Shown one piece after another: positions 7,923-17,588 of a stretch of 64,000 nt of DNA. Source of the stretch: Pseudomonadales bacterium (GTDB lineage Bacteria; Pseudomonadota; Gammaproteobacteria; Pseudomonadales; UBA5518); assembly GCA_024234165.1 (NCBI GenBank), contig JACKOP010000003.1:1-64000 (forward strand). The letters are read 5' to 3'. The first letter of the stretch is position 1. Each line of letters starts with the position of its first letter. Both the position numbers and the translations under genes were made by a program. The notes beneath the pieces are model-generated. The model did no database searches and had not been told where the DNA came from. It saw nothing but the letters and a program-made list of their open reading frames with translations.

Positions 7923-8240
7923 CATCATGCTCCTCGTATCATCAGCCTGCCTGCAGCAGTGACACCGGGACCGTCCGCGCGATGGGGTCGGCTGACAGGC
8001 TCGTTTTCGGGGCCATGTACGGAATTCCTTCATCTTCGACCTTGTGCACGCGAGTGGCAAGCCGAAGCAGGCGAGCGGTCAACCCCCGTCAACGCCTGTT
8101 TGCGTCCTCGCGTGCAGCGCTTAACATGCGCAGTCGGACGGCAGGCTGAACGCCTGCACCAAGCGGCTATCGGGTCGCCTCGCATCCATCGATGCGCAGC
8201 CCCCTCGCCGAGTTCAACCTCTGTACAAGGAATACCTGCC
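7923..8240. other. 318-base divergent promoter region, catalase / isocitrate dehydrogenase
   Basis: No gene is seen. The region must hold the divergent promoters for catalase (minus) and isocitrate dehydrogenase (plus). I could not identify convincing -35/-10 pairs or an OxyR site by eye. AAGGA precedes the icd start. Confidence 0.5.
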
Positions 8241-10478
8241 ATGAGCCCTACGCCGTCGACCATCATCTACACCCTGACCGACGAAGCGCCGGCACTGGCC
8301 ACGGCTTCGTTGCTGCCGATCCTGAGCGCCTTTGCAGGCGTAGCCGGCGTCACGGTCGAAAGCAGCGATATCTCGGTGGCCGGGCGCATCCTGGCGCAGT
8401 TTCCCGAGCGGCTGACCGAAACACAGCGGGTGCCGGACAATCTCGCAGCGCTGGGAGAGCTTAGCCTCAGGCCCGAAGCCAACATCATCAAGCTGCCCAA
8501 CATCAGCGCCTCGGTGGCACAGCTCAAGGAGGCCATCGCCGAGCTGCAGGAAAAGGGGTACAGGATCCCCGATTTTCCGGAAAACCCGCAGACGGACGAC
8601 GAAAAGGACATTCGCGCACGCTACAACCGCTGCATAGGCAGTGCCGTCAACCCGGTGCTGCGCCAGGGCAACTCCGACCGCCGCGCACCGAAGGCCGTGA
8701 AGGAGTACGCCCGCAAGCATCCGCACCAGATGGCCGAGTGGAGCCAGGCATCGCGCAGCCACGTCTCGCACATGATGGATGGCGATTTCTACAGCGGCGA
8801 GAAATCGATGACGCTGGACCGTGCCCGCAACGTGAAAATGGAGCTGATCACGAAGAGCGGCAAGACCATCGTGCTCAAGCCCAAGGTCGCACTGCAGGAT
8901 CGCGAAGTCATCGACTCGATGTTCATGAGCAAGAAAAAGCTGCTCGAGTTCTACGAAAGGCAGATCGACGACGCGTACAAGACGGGCGTGATGTTCTCGC
9001 TGCACGTCAAGGCGACGATGATGAAGGTATCGCACCCGATCGTGTTCGGCCACTGCGTGCGCATGTTCTACAAGGACGCGTTCGCCAAGCACGCCAAGGT
9101 GCTCGATGAACTCGGCGTGAACGTGAACAACGGCATGGTCGACCTCTACAACAAGATCGCCGTGCTGCCGAAGAGCGTACAGGACGAGATCCGCGCCGAC
9201 ATCCACGCCTGCCATGCGCACCGCCCCGAGCTGGCCATGGTGGATTCCGACAAGGGCATCACGAACTTCCATTCACCCAGCGACGTGATCGTCGACGCGT
9301 CGATGCCGGCGATGATCAGGAACGGCGGCAAGATGTACGGCGCCGACGGGCGCCTGAAGGACGTCAAGGCAGTGATGCCCGAGAGCACATTCGCGCGCAT
9401 CTACCAGGAGATGCTCAATTTCTGCAAATGGCATGGAGCCTTTGATCCGCGCACGATGGGGACCGTGCCCAACGTCGGTCTGATGGCGCAGCAGGCCGAG
9501 GAATACGGCAGCCACGACAAGACCTTCGAGATTCCCGAGGACGGCGTCGCCAACATCACCGACCTGGATACCGGCGAAGTCCTGATGGGCCAGAACGTCG
9601 AGGCCGGCGACATCTGGCGCATGTGCCAGGTCAAGGACGCCCCGATCCGCGACTGGGTCAAGCTCGCGGTGACGCGCGCACGCCAGTCGGGCATGCCGGT
9701 GGTGTTCTGGCTCGACCCGTACCGCCCGCACGAGAACCAGCTGATCACCAAGGTCCGGACCTATCTGCGTGAACACGACACCACTGGCCTCGACATCCAG
9801 ATCATGAGCCAGGTGCGTGCCATGCGCTACACGCTGGAGCGCGTCATTCGTGGCCTGGACACGATCAGCGCCACCGGCAACATCCTGCGTGACTACCTGA
9901 CCGACCTGTTCCCGATCATGGAGCTGGGCACCAGTGCCAAGATGCTGTCGATCGTGCCGCTGATGGCCGGCGGAGGCATGTACGAAACAGGCGCGGGCGG
10001 CTCGGCACCCAAGCATGTGGAGCAACTGCTGGAGGAAAACCACCTGCGCTGGGATTCGCTGGGAGAATTCCTGGCGCTCGCGGTGAGTCTCGAGGATCTG
10101 GGACACAAGGACGGCAACACCCGTGCCGGCATCCTCGCCAGGACCCTGGATACGGCTACCGGCAAGCTGCTGGAAAAGGACAAGAGTCCACGGCGGCGCA
10201 CCGGCGAGCTGGACAACCGCGGCAGCCACTTCTACCTCACGCTGTACTGGGCGCAGGCACTGGCCGAGCAGACCGATGATGCCGCGCTGGCCACCCGCTT
10301 CAAACCGCTGGCCGAGACGCTCACGCGCAACGAAGACCGGATCGTGCAGGAACTGGCCGCGGTGCAGGGCAAGGCGGCCGACATCGGTGGCTACTACAAG
10401 GTCGACCCGGTCCGGGTCGAGGCAGTGATGCGCCCGAGCCAGACCTTCAACGACGCGCTGGCGTCGCTGCAGGCCTGA
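8241..10478 (+). CDS. icd: NADP-dependent isocitrate dehydrogenase, monomeric type
   Basis: A 745-residue enzyme of the monomeric IDH family, which oxidatively decarboxylates isocitrate to 2-oxoglutarate with NADPH production in the TCA cycle. Length matches the family (about 740), unlike the roughly 415-residue dimeric enzyme. Recognisable segments include the N-terminal YTLTDEAPALAT, QGNSDRRAPKAVK, HSPSDVIVDASMPA and LFPIMELGTSAKMLSIVPL. The start ATG 8241 has AAGGA upstream. Its NADPH may support the neighbouring peroxide defence, which is inference from location. Confidence 0.95.
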   Translation: MSPTPSTIIYTLTDEAPALATASLLPILSAFAGVAGVTVESSDISVAGRILAQFPERLTETQRVPDNLAALGELSLRPEANIIKLPNISASVAQLKEAIAELQEKGYRIPDFPENPQTDDEKDIRARYNRCIGSAVNPVLRQGNSDRRAPKAVKEYARKHPHQMAEWSQASRSHVSHMMDGDFYSGEKSMTLDRARNVKMELITKSGKTIVLKPKVALQDREVIDSMFMSKKKLLEFYERQIDDAYKTGVMFSLHVKATMMKVSHPIVFGHCVRMFYKDAFAKHAKVLDELGVNVNNGMVDLYNKIAVLPKSVQDEIRADIHACHAHRPELAMVDSDKGITNFHSPSDVIVDASMPAMIRNGGKMYGADGRLKDVKAVMPESTFARIYQEMLNFCKWHGAFDPRTMGTVPNVGLMAQQAEEYGSHDKTFEIPEDGVANITDLDTGEVLMGQNVEAGDIWRMCQVKDAPIRDWVKLAVTRARQSGMPVVFWLDPYRPHENQLITKVRTYLREHDTTGLDIQIMSQVRAMRYTLERVIRGLDTISATGNILRDYLTDLFPIMELGTSAKMLSIVPLMAGGGMYETGAGGSAPKHVEQLLEENHLRWDSLGEFLALAVSLEDLGHKDGNTRAGILARTLDTATGKLLEKDKSPRRRTGELDNRGSHFYLTLYWAQALAEQTDDAALATRFKPLAETLTRNEDRIVQELAAVQGKAADIGGYYKVDPVRVEAVMRPSQTFNDALASLQA

Positions 10479-10491
10479 AGCACCCGAGAAG

Positions 10492-10525
10492 GCCGACCCC
10501 GCGCCGCCGCCGGACCGGGGTCGGC
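10492..10525. terminator. Hairpin between convergent icd and ptsP
   Basis: Perfect 9-base inverted repeat GCCGACCCC / GGGGTCGGC around a 16-base GC-rich loop. It sits exactly between the two convergent stop codons. There is no clear T-run on either side, so it may act as a bidirectional stop with help, or protect 3' ends. Confidence 0.55.
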
Positions 10526-10526
10526 T

Positions 10527-12800
10527 TCAGCTTGCCGGCTGCGCCGTCTGCAGGCGCAGCGCTACGCCGCCCTCACGCAAGCGCTCTTCGACCGTGACGC
10601 GGATGCGTTGCGCGTCGTCGAGCAACAGCACCGTTGCAAGCAACTCGTCGGCCTCCGCGCGCGAGAAGCGGCGCAGCGCAGCCTTCACACGTGCGAGGCT
10701 GGTCGCGTTCATCGACAGCGTGTCATAGCCCATCGCAACCAGCAGCAGGGCAGCGCCGGGATCGCCGGCAAGCTCCCCGCAGATCCCGACCGGGCGACCG
10801 GCCGCATGGCCGGCCACGACGACGTATGCCAGTGCCTGCAGCACCGCGGGGTGGAACGGGTGATAGAGCGCTGCGACACGCGCGTTGTTGCGGTCCACCG
10901 CCAGCAGGTACTGGGTGAGATCGTTGCTCCCGACCGACAGGAAATCCACTCGCCGCGCGAGATCGGCGGCCTGGTATACGGCGGCCGGCACCTCGACCAT
11001 CACGCCGACCTGCGGTGCGACCACTGCCCAGCCTTCCTCGACGATCTCCGCGTGCGCCCGCGCCAGCAGGGCGAGTGCATCGTCGAGTTCCTGTGTGTTG
11101 CTGATCATCGGCAACATCACGCGCAGATTGTCGAGGCCGGCACTGGCTTTCAGCATCGCGCGCACCTGCGCGAGAAAAATCTCCGGGTGATCCAGCGTCA
11201 CACGGATGCCACGCCAACCCAGAAACGGGTTTGCCTCCTCGATCGGGAAGTACGGCAACGCCTTGTCGCCACCGATGTCCAGTGTGCGCATCGTCACCGA
11301 CCGTGGTGCAAAGGCCTCGAGTTGTTCGCGGTAGATCAGGCGCTGCTCTTCCTCGGTCGGAAAGCGTTCGCGCAACAGGAACGGGATCTCCGTGCGGTAG
11401 AGCCCCACACCCTCGGCGCCTCGCCCGAGCGTACGCATCAGCTTCGAGTCGAAGCCGGTATTCACGAACAGCCGCACCGGATGCCCATCGCTCAACTGGC
11501 ACGGCAGGTCGAGCATGCTTTCAAACTCGCGGGTCAGCGCGCGTTCGGCCTCCATCACCGCCAGGTACTGCTGCAGCAGCTCAGGCGGGGGATCGATCAA
11601 CACCCGCCCTGCATGACCATCGACGACGATCCCGGCGCCGTCGATCTCCGCAAACGGCAGATCGACCGCACCCAGCACGCAGGGGACCGCCATCGCGCGC
11701 GCGAGTATCGCGGTATGCGAATTGCCGGAACCCGACACCGAGACGATCCCGGCGAGGCGCGCCTCGGGTACCTCCGCAAGCAGCGATGCGGGAATCTCCT
11801 CGCCCACCAGCACCGTTCGCTCCGGGTAGTCGACCGTGTTGCGCTCCCCGGCCTGCAGGTGCGCCAGCACGCGCCGCCCCAGATCGCGCAGGTCCGTGGC
11901 ACGATCGCGCAGGTACGGGTCCTCCATCAGTTCGAAGGTGCGCACATGCGCCAGCACCACCTGGCTCAGCGCACCCTGGGCCCACTGCCCGGCGCGGATC
12001 GCTTCGATGACCTCACCGCCAAGCGTGCGGTCGTCGAGCAGCATCACGTAGGCGTCGAACAGCGCGATTTCCTCCGGCCGCACGCGGGTACTCAGGTCTG
12101 CGCGTATTGCCAGCACTTCTGAACGCACGGCGGCGATCGCGTGCCGGAACAGCCGCACCTCGGCTTGTGGATCCGCACATTCCCGGCTCGGCACCGCCCT
12201 CATGTCCGCAGGCGGCGAAACCACCACCACCCGACCGACCGCGATTCCCGGCGAACCAGCCACGCCCGCAAACTCGGTGGCGCGTGCAGCCAGGTTGCGC
12301 GCATCACGGCGAACACTGCGTGCGGCACCGGCGTGCGCGATCATCCCTGCAAGCTGTGCCGACAGGGTGATCAGGAAGGCTTCCTCTTCCTCGTCGAAAC
12401 GGCGTCGCTCACGCTGCTGCACCACCAGTACGCCGACGACCTGCCGATGGTGGATGATCGGTACGCCAAGGAAGGACTTGAATACTTCCTCGCCGGAACC
12501 TTCGATGAACTTGAAGTCCGGATGCGCCTCGGCGTCTTCGAGGTTCAGCGGCTCCGCGCGGCGCGCGACGAATCCGATCAGACCCTCGTCCAGCGCCAGG
12601 CTGAAGCGACCTTCGAGCGCCTTGTTCAGTCCCTCGGTGGCCATGAACACGTAGCGATCGGTGCCCGGATCGTGAATGTAGACCGAACACACCTCGGTCT
12701 GCATCGTCTCGCGCACCCGGCGCACGATGATCGCCAGTGCCTCGGCCAGATCGACCGCACCGAACACTTCCTGCGCCACCCGGCGCAGCGATTTCAGCAT
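10527..12800 (-). CDS. ptsP: Phosphoenolpyruvate-protein phosphotransferase of the nitrogen PTS (EI-Ntr)
   Basis: A 757-residue protein. It has an N-terminal GAF domain (about 1-155), the EI N-domain, the phospho-histidine segment GSGNSHTAILARAM (H362) and the C-terminal PEP-binding TIM barrel (about 460-735, with LDIGGDKALPYF and GSNDLTQYLLAVDR). It takes phosphate from PEP and starts the NPr/EIIA-Ntr cascade that senses nitrogen and potassium status. The start MLKSLRR was chosen by family similarity; an in-frame ATG at 12827 would overlap rppH. It follows rppH by 16 bases, the usual gammaproteobacterial pair. Confidence 0.95.
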   Translation of the reverse strand: MLKSLRRVAQEVFGAVDLAEALAIIVRRVRETMQTEVCSVYIHDPGTDRYVFMATEGLNKALEGRFSLALDEGLIGFVARRAEPLNLEDAEAHPDFKFIEGSGEEVFKSFLGVPIIHHRQVVGVLVVQQRERRRFDEEEEAFLITLSAQLAGMIAHAGAARSVRRDARNLAARATEFAGVAGSPGIAVGRVVVVSPPADMRAVPSRECADPQAEVRLFRHAIAAVRSEVLAIRADLSTRVRPEEIALFDAYVMLLDDRTLGGEVIEAIRAGQWAQGALSQVVLAHVRTFELMEDPYLRDRATDLRDLGRRVLAHLQAGERNTVDYPERTVLVGEEIPASLLAEVPEARLAGIVSVSGSGNSHTAILARAMAVPCVLGAVDLPFAEIDGAGIVVDGHAGRVLIDPPPELLQQYLAVMEAERALTREFESMLDLPCQLSDGHPVRLFVNTGFDSKLMRTLGRGAEGVGLYRTEIPFLLRERFPTEEEQRLIYREQLEAFAPRSVTMRTLDIGGDKALPYFPIEEANPFLGWRGIRVTLDHPEIFLAQVRAMLKASAGLDNLRVMLPMISNTQELDDALALLARAHAEIVEEGWAVVAPQVGVMVEVPAAVYQAADLARRVDFLSVGSNDLTQYLLAVDRNNARVAALYHPFHPAVLQALAYVVVAGHAAGRPVGICGELAGDPGAALLLVAMGYDTLSMNATSLARVKAALRRFSRAEADELLATVLLLDDAQRIRVTVEERLREGGVALRLQTAQPAS

Positions 12801-12816
12801 CGTGTGCGGTGCTGCC

Positions 12817-13308
12817 TCAGCGCCCATTGCGCACGAGCCGGCCGTGGCGCGGAGCGAGCTCCCACAACGCACGGCGATAGACTTCACGCTTGAATGCGAC
12901 GATCTGGCCGAGCGGGTACCAGTACGAAACCCAGCGCCACTGGTCGAATTCCGGTGAAGGGTGCGCATCGACCCGCACCCGCTCATCGTTGCTCACCAGA
13001 CGCAGCAGGAACCACTTCTGCTTCTGGCCGACGAAGTTCGGGTTCTTGCGGTTGCGCATGAACTGCGGCGGCAGGCGGTAATGCAGCCAGCCTCCCGTGC
13101 AGTCGAGCAACTCGACGTCATCGGCTGCCAGCCCGACCTCCTCGCCAAGCTCGCGGTACATCGCGTCCTCGGGTGATTCTCCTTCGTGGATGCCACCTTG
13201 CGGAAACTGCCAGGCACTCTGCCCACGACGGCGCGCCCACAGCAGATCGCCCCGGCAGTTGGCCAGGATGATGCCCACGTTGGGCCGGAAGCCGTGCTCG
13301 TCGATCAC
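12817..13308 (-). CDS. rppH: RNA pyrophosphohydrolase (Nudix)
   Basis: A 163-residue Nudix hydrolase that removes pyrophosphate from the 5' end of mRNAs, starting RNase E-dependent decay. The Nudix box runs from GGIHEGESPEDAMYREL through GEEVGL and the rest matches RppH (GQKQKWFLLRLVS, EFDQWRWVSYWYPL). GTG 13308 was chosen because family members begin MIDxxGFRPNVGI; an ATG at 13359 would add 17 unconserved residues. It is upstream of ptsP in a probable operon. Confidence 0.93.
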   Translation of the reverse strand: MIDEHGFRPNVGIILANCRGDLLWARRRGQSAWQFPQGGIHEGESPEDAMYRELGEEVGLAADDVELLDCTGGWLHYRLPPQFMRNRKNPNFVGQKQKWFLLRLVSNDERVRVDAHPSPEFDQWRWVSYWYPLGQIVAFKREVYRRALWELAPRHGRLVRNGR

Positions 13309-13389
13309 TGTGGATGGCCTGTCGGATGCTGCACGGGGACACCCCGTGCTTGCCGGCATTCTTCCATATTTCGGCCCGGCACGCCCAGA

Positions 13390-14592
13390 TCAGCGCATCA
13401 CGCGGGCGATCAGGGTCTTCAGGTAGCGGGTTTCAGCGATCGCGGGATGAACCGGATGATCCGGTCCCTGGCCGGCGAAGCCGAGAATCTGCAGCCGGCG
13501 TCCGGCGTGGTGAGCGGCCCCGCGCACGATGTCGAGCAGGGTCGGCTCGTCGAGATGCATGGAGCACGACGCGGACACGACGATGGCATCGTCGGCAAGC
13601 ACCTCCATCGCAGCACGGTTCAGACGGTGGTACGCGCTCTCGCCGCTCTTCTGGTCGCGCCGGCGTTTTATGAATGCCGGCGGATCGAGCACGACGAGAT
13701 CAAAGCGCATACCGGCACTCGCCAGCGCTGCCAGTTCGTCGAAGGCGTTGCCGCAACGCAGTGTGACGCGCTCGGCCACACCGTTTGTCCGTGCGTTCTG
13801 CGCCGCAAGTGCGAGCGCAGGCTGCGAACTGTCGATGCAGGTCACGGCGCTGGCGCCACCGAGCGCCGCCTGCACACCCCAGCCGCCGACGTAGCTGAAC
13901 ACGTCGAGTACACGCTGTCCGCGTGCCAGCCCTGCCACCCGTGCACGCGTCTCCCGATGGTCGTAGAACCAGCCGGTCTTCTGCCCGCCCGCAGCGGCGA
14001 CGGAAAAACGTGCACCGTTCTCGCACAGCTCGACAACGTCCGGCACCGCGCCCCACGCGATGCGCGTGTACAGCGGCAATTGCTCCATGACGCGCACCGG
14101 GGTGTCGTTGCGCAACAGGATCCCCTCTGGTGCGAGCAGTTCGACCAGCACGGCGATGACCTCGTCGAGCAGCACCTCCATGCCCGCCGTGCCGACCTGC
14201 ACGACCAGCAGCCCACCGTAGCGGTCGACGATCAGCCCGGGCAGCCCGTCGCTGTCACCATAGGCGAGCCGGTAGAACGGCTCGGCAAACAGGCGTTCGC
14301 GCAGCACGAGCGCCGCACTCAGCCGCGCGTGCAGGAAGTCACGCCCGAGCGCGCAAGCCGCGTCGCGCTCGAGCAGACGTGCGCAGATCAGCGAGTGTGG
14401 ATTCACGAACGCCACTCCGAGAGGACGTCCGTTCGCAGCGACGAGCAGCGCCTGGGCTCCGGGGGTGAAGGCCTTAAGCGGGGTGGCGGCAGTATCGATC
14501 TCGTTGCTGTACACCCACGGATGACCGTGGCGGATGCGCCGCTCCTCGCCGCGGCGCAGTTGCAACTGCGGCAGCCCGGCAGCGTTGCTCAT
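13390..14592 (-). CDS. rlmI: 23S rRNA cytosine-C5 methyltransferase, RlmI-like
   Basis: A 400-residue class I SAM-dependent methyltransferase. It has an N-terminal PUA domain (about 8-75, RRGEERRIRHGHPWVYSNEID), then an EEHEE-type region and a Rossmann domain with SAM-binding VLDVFSYVGGWGVQAA and the catalytic LDPPAFIK. In E. coli RlmI makes m5C1962 in 23S rRNA. The family is firm; which of the RlmI-like paralogues it is cannot be settled by eye. It lies 30 bases downstream of gcvH, in the place where gcvP/gcvT might be expected. Confidence 0.85.
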   Translation of the reverse strand: MSNAAGLPQLQLRRGEERRIRHGHPWVYSNEIDTAATPLKAFTPGAQALLVAANGRPLGVAFVNPHSLICARLLERDAACALGRDFLHARLSAALVLRERLFAEPFYRLAYGDSDGLPGLIVDRYGGLLVVQVGTAGMEVLLDEVIAVLVELLAPEGILLRNDTPVRVMEQLPLYTRIAWGAVPDVVELCENGARFSVAAAGGQKTGWFYDHRETRARVAGLARGQRVLDVFSYVGGWGVQAALGGASAVTCIDSSQPALALAAQNARTNGVAERVTLRCGNAFDELAALASAGMRFDLVVLDPPAFIKRRRDQKSGESAYHRLNRAAMEVLADDAIVVSASCSMHLDEPTLLDIVRGAAHHAGRRLQILGFAGQGPDHPVHPAIAETRYLKTLIARVMR

Positions 14593-14622
14593 GGGCGCTA
14601 CGACCCCGCGGCAGCGCGCGAC

Positions 14623-15015
14623 TCAACCCTCGTCCAGGCTGGCTTCATAGCCGGGTGCATCGAGCAATGCAGCCAGATCGTCCGCGACGGCGTCCGCGCG
14701 CAGGCGAAAGAACCAGCCGTCCGTGTACGGGGCTCCATTGACCAGCTCGGGCGAATCCTCGAGCGCCTCGTTGACCTCGATCACGACGCCGGCAACCGGT
14801 GCATAGATGTCGGAGGCCGCTTTCACGGATTCGACGACACCGGCCTCGTCGCCCGTCGCAAAGCGTGCACCGACTTCAGGCAGTTCGACGAATACCACGT
14901 CACCCAGCGCAGCCTGCGCATGATCGGTGATGCCCACCGTAACGATGCCGGAGACGTCTGCAAGCGCCCATTCGTGGGTGACGGCGTATCTGCGATCGGC
15001 AGGAACGTTGCTCAT
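14623..15015 (-). CDS. gcvH: Glycine cleavage system H protein
   Basis: A 130-residue lipoyl carrier of the glycine cleavage system. It shuttles the methylamine group between P, T and L proteins in glycine breakdown. The lipoylation lysine is in VVESVKAASDIYAPV. ATG 15015 follows a GGGGG run. In E. coli the order is ygfB-pepP-ubiH-ubiI-gcvTHP. Here the same order is kept but gcvT and gcvP are absent from the window, so they must lie elsewhere or be lost. Confidence 0.93.
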   Translation of the reverse strand: MSNVPADRRYAVTHEWALADVSGIVTVGITDHAQAALGDVVFVELPEVGARFATGDEAGVVESVKAASDIYAPVAGVVIEVNEALEDSPELVNGAPYTDGWFFRLRADAVADDLAALLDAPGYEASLDEG

Positions 15016-15120
15016 CGGAACCCCCGGTGAAGTGCACATGATCAAAAATCGCGAGCCGCCGCGATTCTAGCTTCCACCCCGGCAAAACGAAACAACACGC
15101 CGTCAACGCTCCGCCAATGT

Positions 15121-16350
15121 TCAGTCGAGCCCGGCCGCACGCCGCATCAACAACCGCTTCAACGGTGCGGCGGCGTCCACCGCTGCCACTCCGAGGCTGC
15201 GCAGCAGTCGCACCGCAGGTCGCCGGTCGGCATAGAGCCGGCGCAACACCTCCATCGCCTCCAGCATCAGTGCGTTGTCGCCCCGACGCCTGCGCTGATA
15301 GCGCGCCAGCACGCCACCATCGGCCAACGCCAGCCCGCGGGCGCGAGCGCCGATCAACTCCTCGACGAGCACGCGCACATCGGCCAGGCCCAGGTTGATG
15401 CCCTGTCCGGCGAGCGGGTGGATCACGTGGGCAGCGTCGCCGATCAGTGCCACTCCCGGTGCGACGTAACTGGTCGCATGCAGCGGGCGCAATGGGAACG
15501 CGAGCCGGCGCGACACGGCCACGACCTCGCCGAGCACGTGTTCGCTCGCGCACCCGAGACGCTTTGCGAACGCGACGTCATCGAGCGCGAGCAACTCTGC
15601 CGCGACCGCTTCATCGGCGCTCCAGACGATCGAACAACTGCCTTCGCCGGCAGGCTGGGTCAGCGGCAGCAGGGCCAGCGGGCCGCTGCGCAGGAAGCAC
15701 TGGCGTGCGGTGCGTTCATGCGCGATCGCCGTGGTGACGGTGGCGACGATCGCACGCTGGCCGGTGTCGCGCTCGGGTGCAGCGATCGCGCACCGCTCGC
15801 GCACCAGCGAACGGGCACCGTCGGCGCCCACGACCAGATCCGCATCGACGCACGCTCCCGACGCCAGCCACAGGCGAACGCTCGACACGCTGCCGTCCGG
15901 CAGTTCCAGCCGCTCCAGTGTCTCGCCGCAGCACACGCTGACGTTCTTCGTCTCGTCGAGCTGCGCGAACAGCGCGGCGACGATCCGCTGATTCTCGACG
16001 ATGTGCCCCAGTACCGGTTCACCGAGTGCAGCGGCATCGAAAGCGATACGCCCGGTGCCATCCTCCTCCCAGACCCGCATGTACTCGTACGGACTCGCGC
16101 TACCCGTTGGCAACCGTTGCCACGCACCAGCCTGCGCCAGCAGACGCACCGAGGCGGGGTTGAGCGCGCTGACGCGCAACCCCACCTCGTGGATCGTCGC
16201 TGCCAATGGCGGCATGCGTGGCGGGCGCGTCGTCGCGTCGAGCAGCAGGATCCTGAGTCCGGACGGTGCCAGCAACGCCGCGAATGCACCACCGGCGATT
16301 CCGGCACCTACTATGACGACGTCGTATTTCCCTCCGGGCGGACCGTTCAT
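15121..16350 (-). CDS. ubiI: UbiI/VisC-like FAD-dependent ubiquinone biosynthesis hydroxylase
   Basis: A 409-residue flavoprotein monooxygenase of the UbiH/UbiF/VisC family, which hydroxylates the aromatic ring in ubiquinone synthesis. It has the FAD-binding motif VGAGIAGG near residue 15, the middle DG motif GADGARSLVR and the C-terminal GDAAHVIHPLAGQGINLG. The start overlaps the ubiH stop by ATGA, so it is translationally coupled. Its position after ubiH matches ubiI of E. coli. Which ring position it acts on is inferred from synteny. Confidence 0.85.
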   Translation of the reverse strand: MNGPPGGKYDVVIVGAGIAGGAFAALLAPSGLRILLLDATTRPPRMPPLAATIHEVGLRVSALNPASVRLLAQAGAWQRLPTGSASPYEYMRVWEEDGTGRIAFDAAALGEPVLGHIVENQRIVAALFAQLDETKNVSVCCGETLERLELPDGSVSSVRLWLASGACVDADLVVGADGARSLVRERCAIAAPERDTGQRAIVATVTTAIAHERTARQCFLRSGPLALLPLTQPAGEGSCSIVWSADEAVAAELLALDDVAFAKRLGCASEHVLGEVVAVSRRLAFPLRPLHATSYVAPGVALIGDAAHVIHPLAGQGINLGLADVRVLVEELIGARARGLALADGGVLARYQRRRRGDNALMLEAMEVLRRLYADRRPAVRLLRSLGVAAVDAAAPLKRLLMRRAAGLD

Positions 16351-17588
16351 GGGAAAGCGCTCCCGCCGGAGCCAACCCCGGTCGCATGGCGTACCAGCAG
16401 ACTGCGCAGTGCGGGAAAGAGTTCGAAGCCGATCAATCCGAGATCACGCACGGCAGCCAACGGCAAGGCTCCGCTGCCGAACAGGCGCGGCAGCAGGTCG
16501 CTGAAGCCGATAGTGCGCTGCTGGTCGACTGCCTGGCGCGCAACGAAGCGCTGCAGCACCACGGCTTCGCCCGGCGATTCGTCGCGTGTGCGCGCATCGT
16601 CGAGCACCGCGGCGAGCGCAGCCACATCACGCAGCGACAGGTTGAACCCCTGCCCCGCCACCGGATGCAACGCGTGCGCAGCATTGCCGAGCAGTACCAC
16701 ACCGGAGCGAGCCTGTTCAGTCGCGCGTACCAGCGACAAGGGGTACGACTGGCGCTCACCGACGCGCAGCAGTCGCCCCAACCGGTAACCGAAACGCTGC
16801 TGCAGGCGTGCCAGGAACATCGCGTCGTCACAGGCGCCGGTTGCGCCCGCCTGTTCATGCGGCTGCACCCACACCAGCGCACTGCGTGCAAGTCCATCAG
16901 TCGCCACACCCAACGGCAGCATCGCCAGCGGCCCGTCGGCCGTGAAGCGCTCGAACGCACGCCCCTGGTGCGGCTGACGATGCGCAATGTTCGCGATCAA
17001 TGCCGTCTGCCCGTAGTCGCGCTGCTCGCTGGCAATGCCGAGAGCGCCCGCCAGCGCCGAGCGTGCACCGTCGGCGATCACGACCAGGGTGGCGGCAAGT
17101 CGCGTGCGCTCGGCACCATGTTCGATCTCCACCACCATGCCGCCAGCCGTGGCGCGCACCACGAGGGCGCGTGCAGGTGCGACGATGCGCACATCCGGTG
17201 CCTGCCGCAGTGCACCGAGCAGCACCTGCCCAAGGTGCCGGTTCTCCGCGACATAACCCAGCGCATCGAGTCCTTCCTGCGCTGCATCCATCAGCACCGA
17301 GCCGAAATGTCCGCGATCGGAGACATGGATGCTGCGGATCGGCTCCACCAGTGCCCGCAGGCCCTGCCACAATCCGAGGCGTTCGAGAAATCTGGCGCTA
17401 CCGACCGACAGCGCGGTGCACCGGCTGTCGAAGCTCGGCTGCAGCGCACGGGAACCCGGTGACGGCATCGCGATGCTTTCGATCAACGTGACGCGCCACG
17501 GATGCGCGCCACGAGCCAGCGCACACGCCAGACTCGCACCGACCATGCCGCCGCCCACGATCAGGACGTCGCAATCCTCGCGGCTCAT
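16347..17588 (-). CDS. ubiH: UbiH-like 2-octaprenyl-6-methoxyphenol hydroxylase
   Basis: A 413-residue FAD-dependent monooxygenase paralogous to the next gene. The N-terminal FAD motif is VGGGMVGASLA, the mid motif is IADGARSALAGALG, and the C-terminal motif is GNAAHALHPVAGQGFNLS. It probably hydroxylates C6 of the ubiquinone precursor ring. ATG 17588 overlaps the pepP stop (ATGA), with GGAAG upstream. Operon order is ygfB-pepP-ubiH-ubiI. Confidence 0.88.
   Translation of the reverse strand: MSREDCDVLIVGGGMVGASLACALARGAHPWRVTLIESIAMPSPGSRALQPSFDSRCTALSVGSARFLERLGLWQGLRALVEPIRSIHVSDRGHFGSVLMDAAQEGLDALGYVAENRHLGQVLLGALRQAPDVRIVAPARALVVRATAGGMVVEIEHGAERTRLAATLVVIADGARSALAGALGIASEQRDYGQTALIANIAHRQPHQGRAFERFTADGPLAMLPLGVATDGLARSALVWVQPHEQAGATGACDDAMFLARLQQRFGYRLGRLLRVGERQSYPLSLVRATEQARSGVVLLGNAAHALHPVAGQGFNLSLRDVAALAAVLDDARTRDESPGEAVVLQRFVARQAVDQQRTIGFSDLLPRLFGSGALPLAAVRDLGLIGFELFPALRSLLVRHATGVGSGGSAFP

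Noticed and set aside
10608..12122. A 504-codon open frame on the plus strand opposite ptsP
   Set aside because: It is antisense to a clearly conserved gene in GC-rich DNA, has Arg/His-rich composition and no recognisable domain; a codon-bias shadow.
13186..15030. A 614-codon plus-strand frame opposite rlmI and gcvH
   Set aside because: It spans two well-supported genes and an intergenic gap and has no family features; a shadow frame.
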